From the NCBI GenBank assembly GCA_937874515.1, contig CALNBV010000092.1:1-7921 (forward strand): DNA of 7,921 bases, read 5' to 3'. Shown piece after piece: positions 7,361 through 7,921 of the stretch; the stretch's first letter is position 1, and each line of letters begins with the position of its first letter. Position numbers and translations under genes: made by a program. This DNA is from an uncultured Paenibacillaceae bacterium. Lineage in GTDB: Bacteria; Bacillota; Bacilli; Aneurinibacillales; Aneurinibacillaceae. The notes under the pieces are model-generated. The model had not been told where the DNA came from. It worked only from the letters and a program-made list of their open reading frames with translations, and searched no databases.

Positions 7361-7622
7361 CCTTTTCTCCTTGCTTCAGTAGTCAACTAATAATTACTAA
7401 AGATTGACCGAAGGTCTCATTCATAGAGATGCTAATAAATCAAATGAGTGCCTTTTTGCGAAGCCGATACGAAGGACATCTGATTGGAGGGCGATAAAAG
7501 CCTTCAACAGTCTCACTTCCTGAGTTACCCAGATGTTTTGAAGGCGCGCCCGGAGTGAAGGTGTCCGTCTATTTAACTTCCTTGTCGGCGAGCAACTGGC
7601 ACGGATTGATTATTAGCATCGA
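7361..7622. repeat. Composite repeat unit 2 (A-box, TTACTAAAGA hairpin, long arm, B-box)
   Basis: A degenerate A-box (7361-7380) is followed by TTACTAAAGA (7394-7403), hairpin GACC-GAA-GGTC (7406-7416), a unique middle segment (about 7417-7563) and a B-box (7564-7622). The B-box is offset by 262 bp from that of unit 1 and is about 85% identical to it by eye. The A-box and hairpin are offset by about 123-127 bp. The two units therefore look like a tandem duplication in which unit 1 has lost, or unit 2 has gained, about 136 bp. Confidence 0.7.
7428..7620 (+). ncRNA. Candidate structured RNA: long nested hairpin arm
   Basis: Seven stems nest inside one another without conflict. They are 7428-7443 with 7606-7620 (15 bp, one bulged A); GTGCC 7448-7452 with GGCAC 7598-7602; GCCGAT 7463-7468 with GTCGGC 7584-7589; GGACATCT 7474-7481 with AGGTGTCC 7559-7566; GGGCG 7489-7493 with CGCCC 7547-7551; GCCTTCAA 7500-7507 with TTGAAGGC 7538-7545; and CTCA 7512-7515 with TGAG 7521-7524. 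That is about 51 pairs in 193 nt. Two stems contain a U-G pair as plus-strand RNA that would be an A-C mismatch on the minus strand, so the plus strand is preferred. No promoter, terminator or known family was recognised, so transcription is unproven. Confidence 0.45.
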
Positions 7623-7623
7623 C

Positions 7624-7665
7624 CCTTTATCCCTTTTAATCAGTTACATACAGCTACAACAGTTG
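7624..7665. repeat. Fifth, degenerate A-box with its hairpin
   Basis: CCTTTATCCC...TCAGT (7624-7644) matches the A-box of the tandem array. It is followed, as in units 1 and 2 of the array, by a hairpin: CAGCT (7651-7655), loop ACAAC, AGTTG (7661-7665). Loop and stem sequence differ from the other copies but pairing is kept, including one G-U pair valid only on the plus strand. It closes the repeat mosaic on the right. Confidence 0.55.
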
Positions 7666-7682
7666 GGCAGTAAATTTTACAA

Positions 7683-7726
7683 TTTCTTAAGAATTTTTAA
7701 GAAAGATAACAACAGGGAATTATAAC
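7683..7726 (+). promoter_or_regulatory. Promoter candidate of the lipoprotein gene with overlapping operator-like inverted repeat
   Basis: TTTCTTAA (7683-7690) and TTAAGAAA (7697-7704) form a perfect 8 bp inverted repeat with a 6 nt centre. Its right arm contains TTAAGA (7697-7702, 4/6 to the -35 consensus), which is 18 nt before TATAAC (7721-7726, 5/6 to the -10). A repressor-type site over a -35 element is one reading. The region is AT-rich, so chance matches are likely; TTGAAA at 7733-7738 with a poor -10 is a second promoter option. Confidence 0.3.
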
Positions 7727-7764
7727 AAAAAATTGAAATATATAAATAGGAAATAAAAATAGTT

Positions 7765-7777
7765 AGAACCAAGTTCT
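7765..7777 (+). repeat. Short inverted repeat in the lipoprotein leader
   Basis: AGAAC (7765-7769) and GTTCT (7773-7777) form a perfect 5 bp inverted repeat with a CAA centre, about 37 bp before the first possible start codon. It could be a small leader hairpin or an operator half-site pair. Confidence 0.25.
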
Positions 7778-7813
7778 CATTAACAAAGTCTAATTAAAAG
7801 GGAACCGAAAGGA

Positions 7814-7921
7814 ATGATAAAACCTATGAAAACGCTTTACATCTTCGCACTCATGGTTCTTTCTATTACTATACTTATATCCTGTAATCAAACCCAGGCT
7901 AGCCCTGCCGATGTTCCAGGT
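7814..7921 (+). CDS. Lipoprotein, N-terminal fragment (cut by window end)
   Basis: An open frame of 36 codons runs to the last base of the window. It encodes a lipoprotein signal peptide: positive start (MIKPMK), hydrophobic core (TLYIFALMVLSITI), and lipobox LISC followed by NQTQASPADVPG. The cysteine would be lipidated by Lgt and the peptide cut by Lsp, leaving the protein on the outer face of the membrane. Two starts are possible. ATG 7814 has AGGGA (7799-7803) 10 nt upstream. ATG 7826 gives a more usual MKTLYIF start but has AAAGGA (7808-7813) at 12 nt. The mature protein lies outside the window, so no function can be given. It is divergent from the polysaccharide operon and need not belong to it. 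Confidence 0.8.
   Translation, partial: MIKPMKTLYIFALMVLSITILISCNQTQASPADVPG

Noticed and set aside
7040..7670. Known riboswitch, T-box, 6S, SRP, tmRNA, RNase P, OLE RNA or intron
   Set aside because: None of the sequence signatures of these families that I can recall is visible. OLE RNA could not be excluded by eye, but the gene context (no OLE-associated protein gene) does not fit.

Overview
The window looks like part of a surface polysaccharide (capsule, exopolysaccharide or O-antigen-like) locus of a Gram-positive bacterium, most likely a low-to-mid GC member of the Bacillales (Bacillota). Reasons: strong Shine-Dalgarno sites (GGAGGG, GAGGAG, AGAGGTGG), a TTG start backed by a good ribosome binding site, SigA-like promoter elements, an EpsC-like long UDP-GlcNAc 4,6-dehydratase, and a Bacillales-style lipoprotein signal peptide. 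The species cannot be named from the sequence alone.

Layout. Positions 7 to about 6942 hold five genes, all on the minus strand. In transcription order they are a Wzy-type repeat-unit polymerase (5632-6942), a GT4-like glycosyltransferase (4514-5605), a membrane-anchored UDP-GlcNAc 4,6-dehydratase (2494-4314), a WbpB/WlbA-type Gfo/Idh/MocA sugar-nucleotide oxidoreductase (1462-2475) and a UDP-sugar 6-dehydrogenase of the WbpA/WecC type (7-1350). Gaps are short (18-26 bp) except 111 bp before the last gene and 199 bp before the dehydratase. Both larger gaps carry a possible internal promoter and an inverted repeat. The operon probably continues leftward beyond base 1.

How the genes work together. 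The 4,6-dehydratase starts 6-deoxy-amino sugars (QuiNAc, FucNAc or bacillosamine type) from UDP-GlcNAc. The 6-dehydrogenase and the WbpB-like enzyme together resemble the first two steps to UDP-2,3-diacetamido-uronic acids. The glycosyltransferase adds one residue to the lipid-linked repeat unit, and the polymerase joins finished units outside the membrane. An aminotransferase (WbpE-like) and an acetyltransferase (WbpD-like) are expected just outside the window.

Right end. An 865-871 bp gap separates the polymerase from a rightward, incomplete lipoprotein gene (7814 to the end of the window). About 610 bp of it (7054-7665) is a mosaic of related non-coding repeats: five copies of a CCTTTATCCCC...TCAGT box, small hairpins with GNRA-type loops, two composite tandem units of which one lacks about 136 bp in its middle, and a long nested inverted-repeat arm (7428-7620, about 51 possible base pairs). 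Wobble pairs in this arm, and the GNRA loops, favour a plus-strand RNA. It matches no RNA family I recognise and is the most interesting part of the window.
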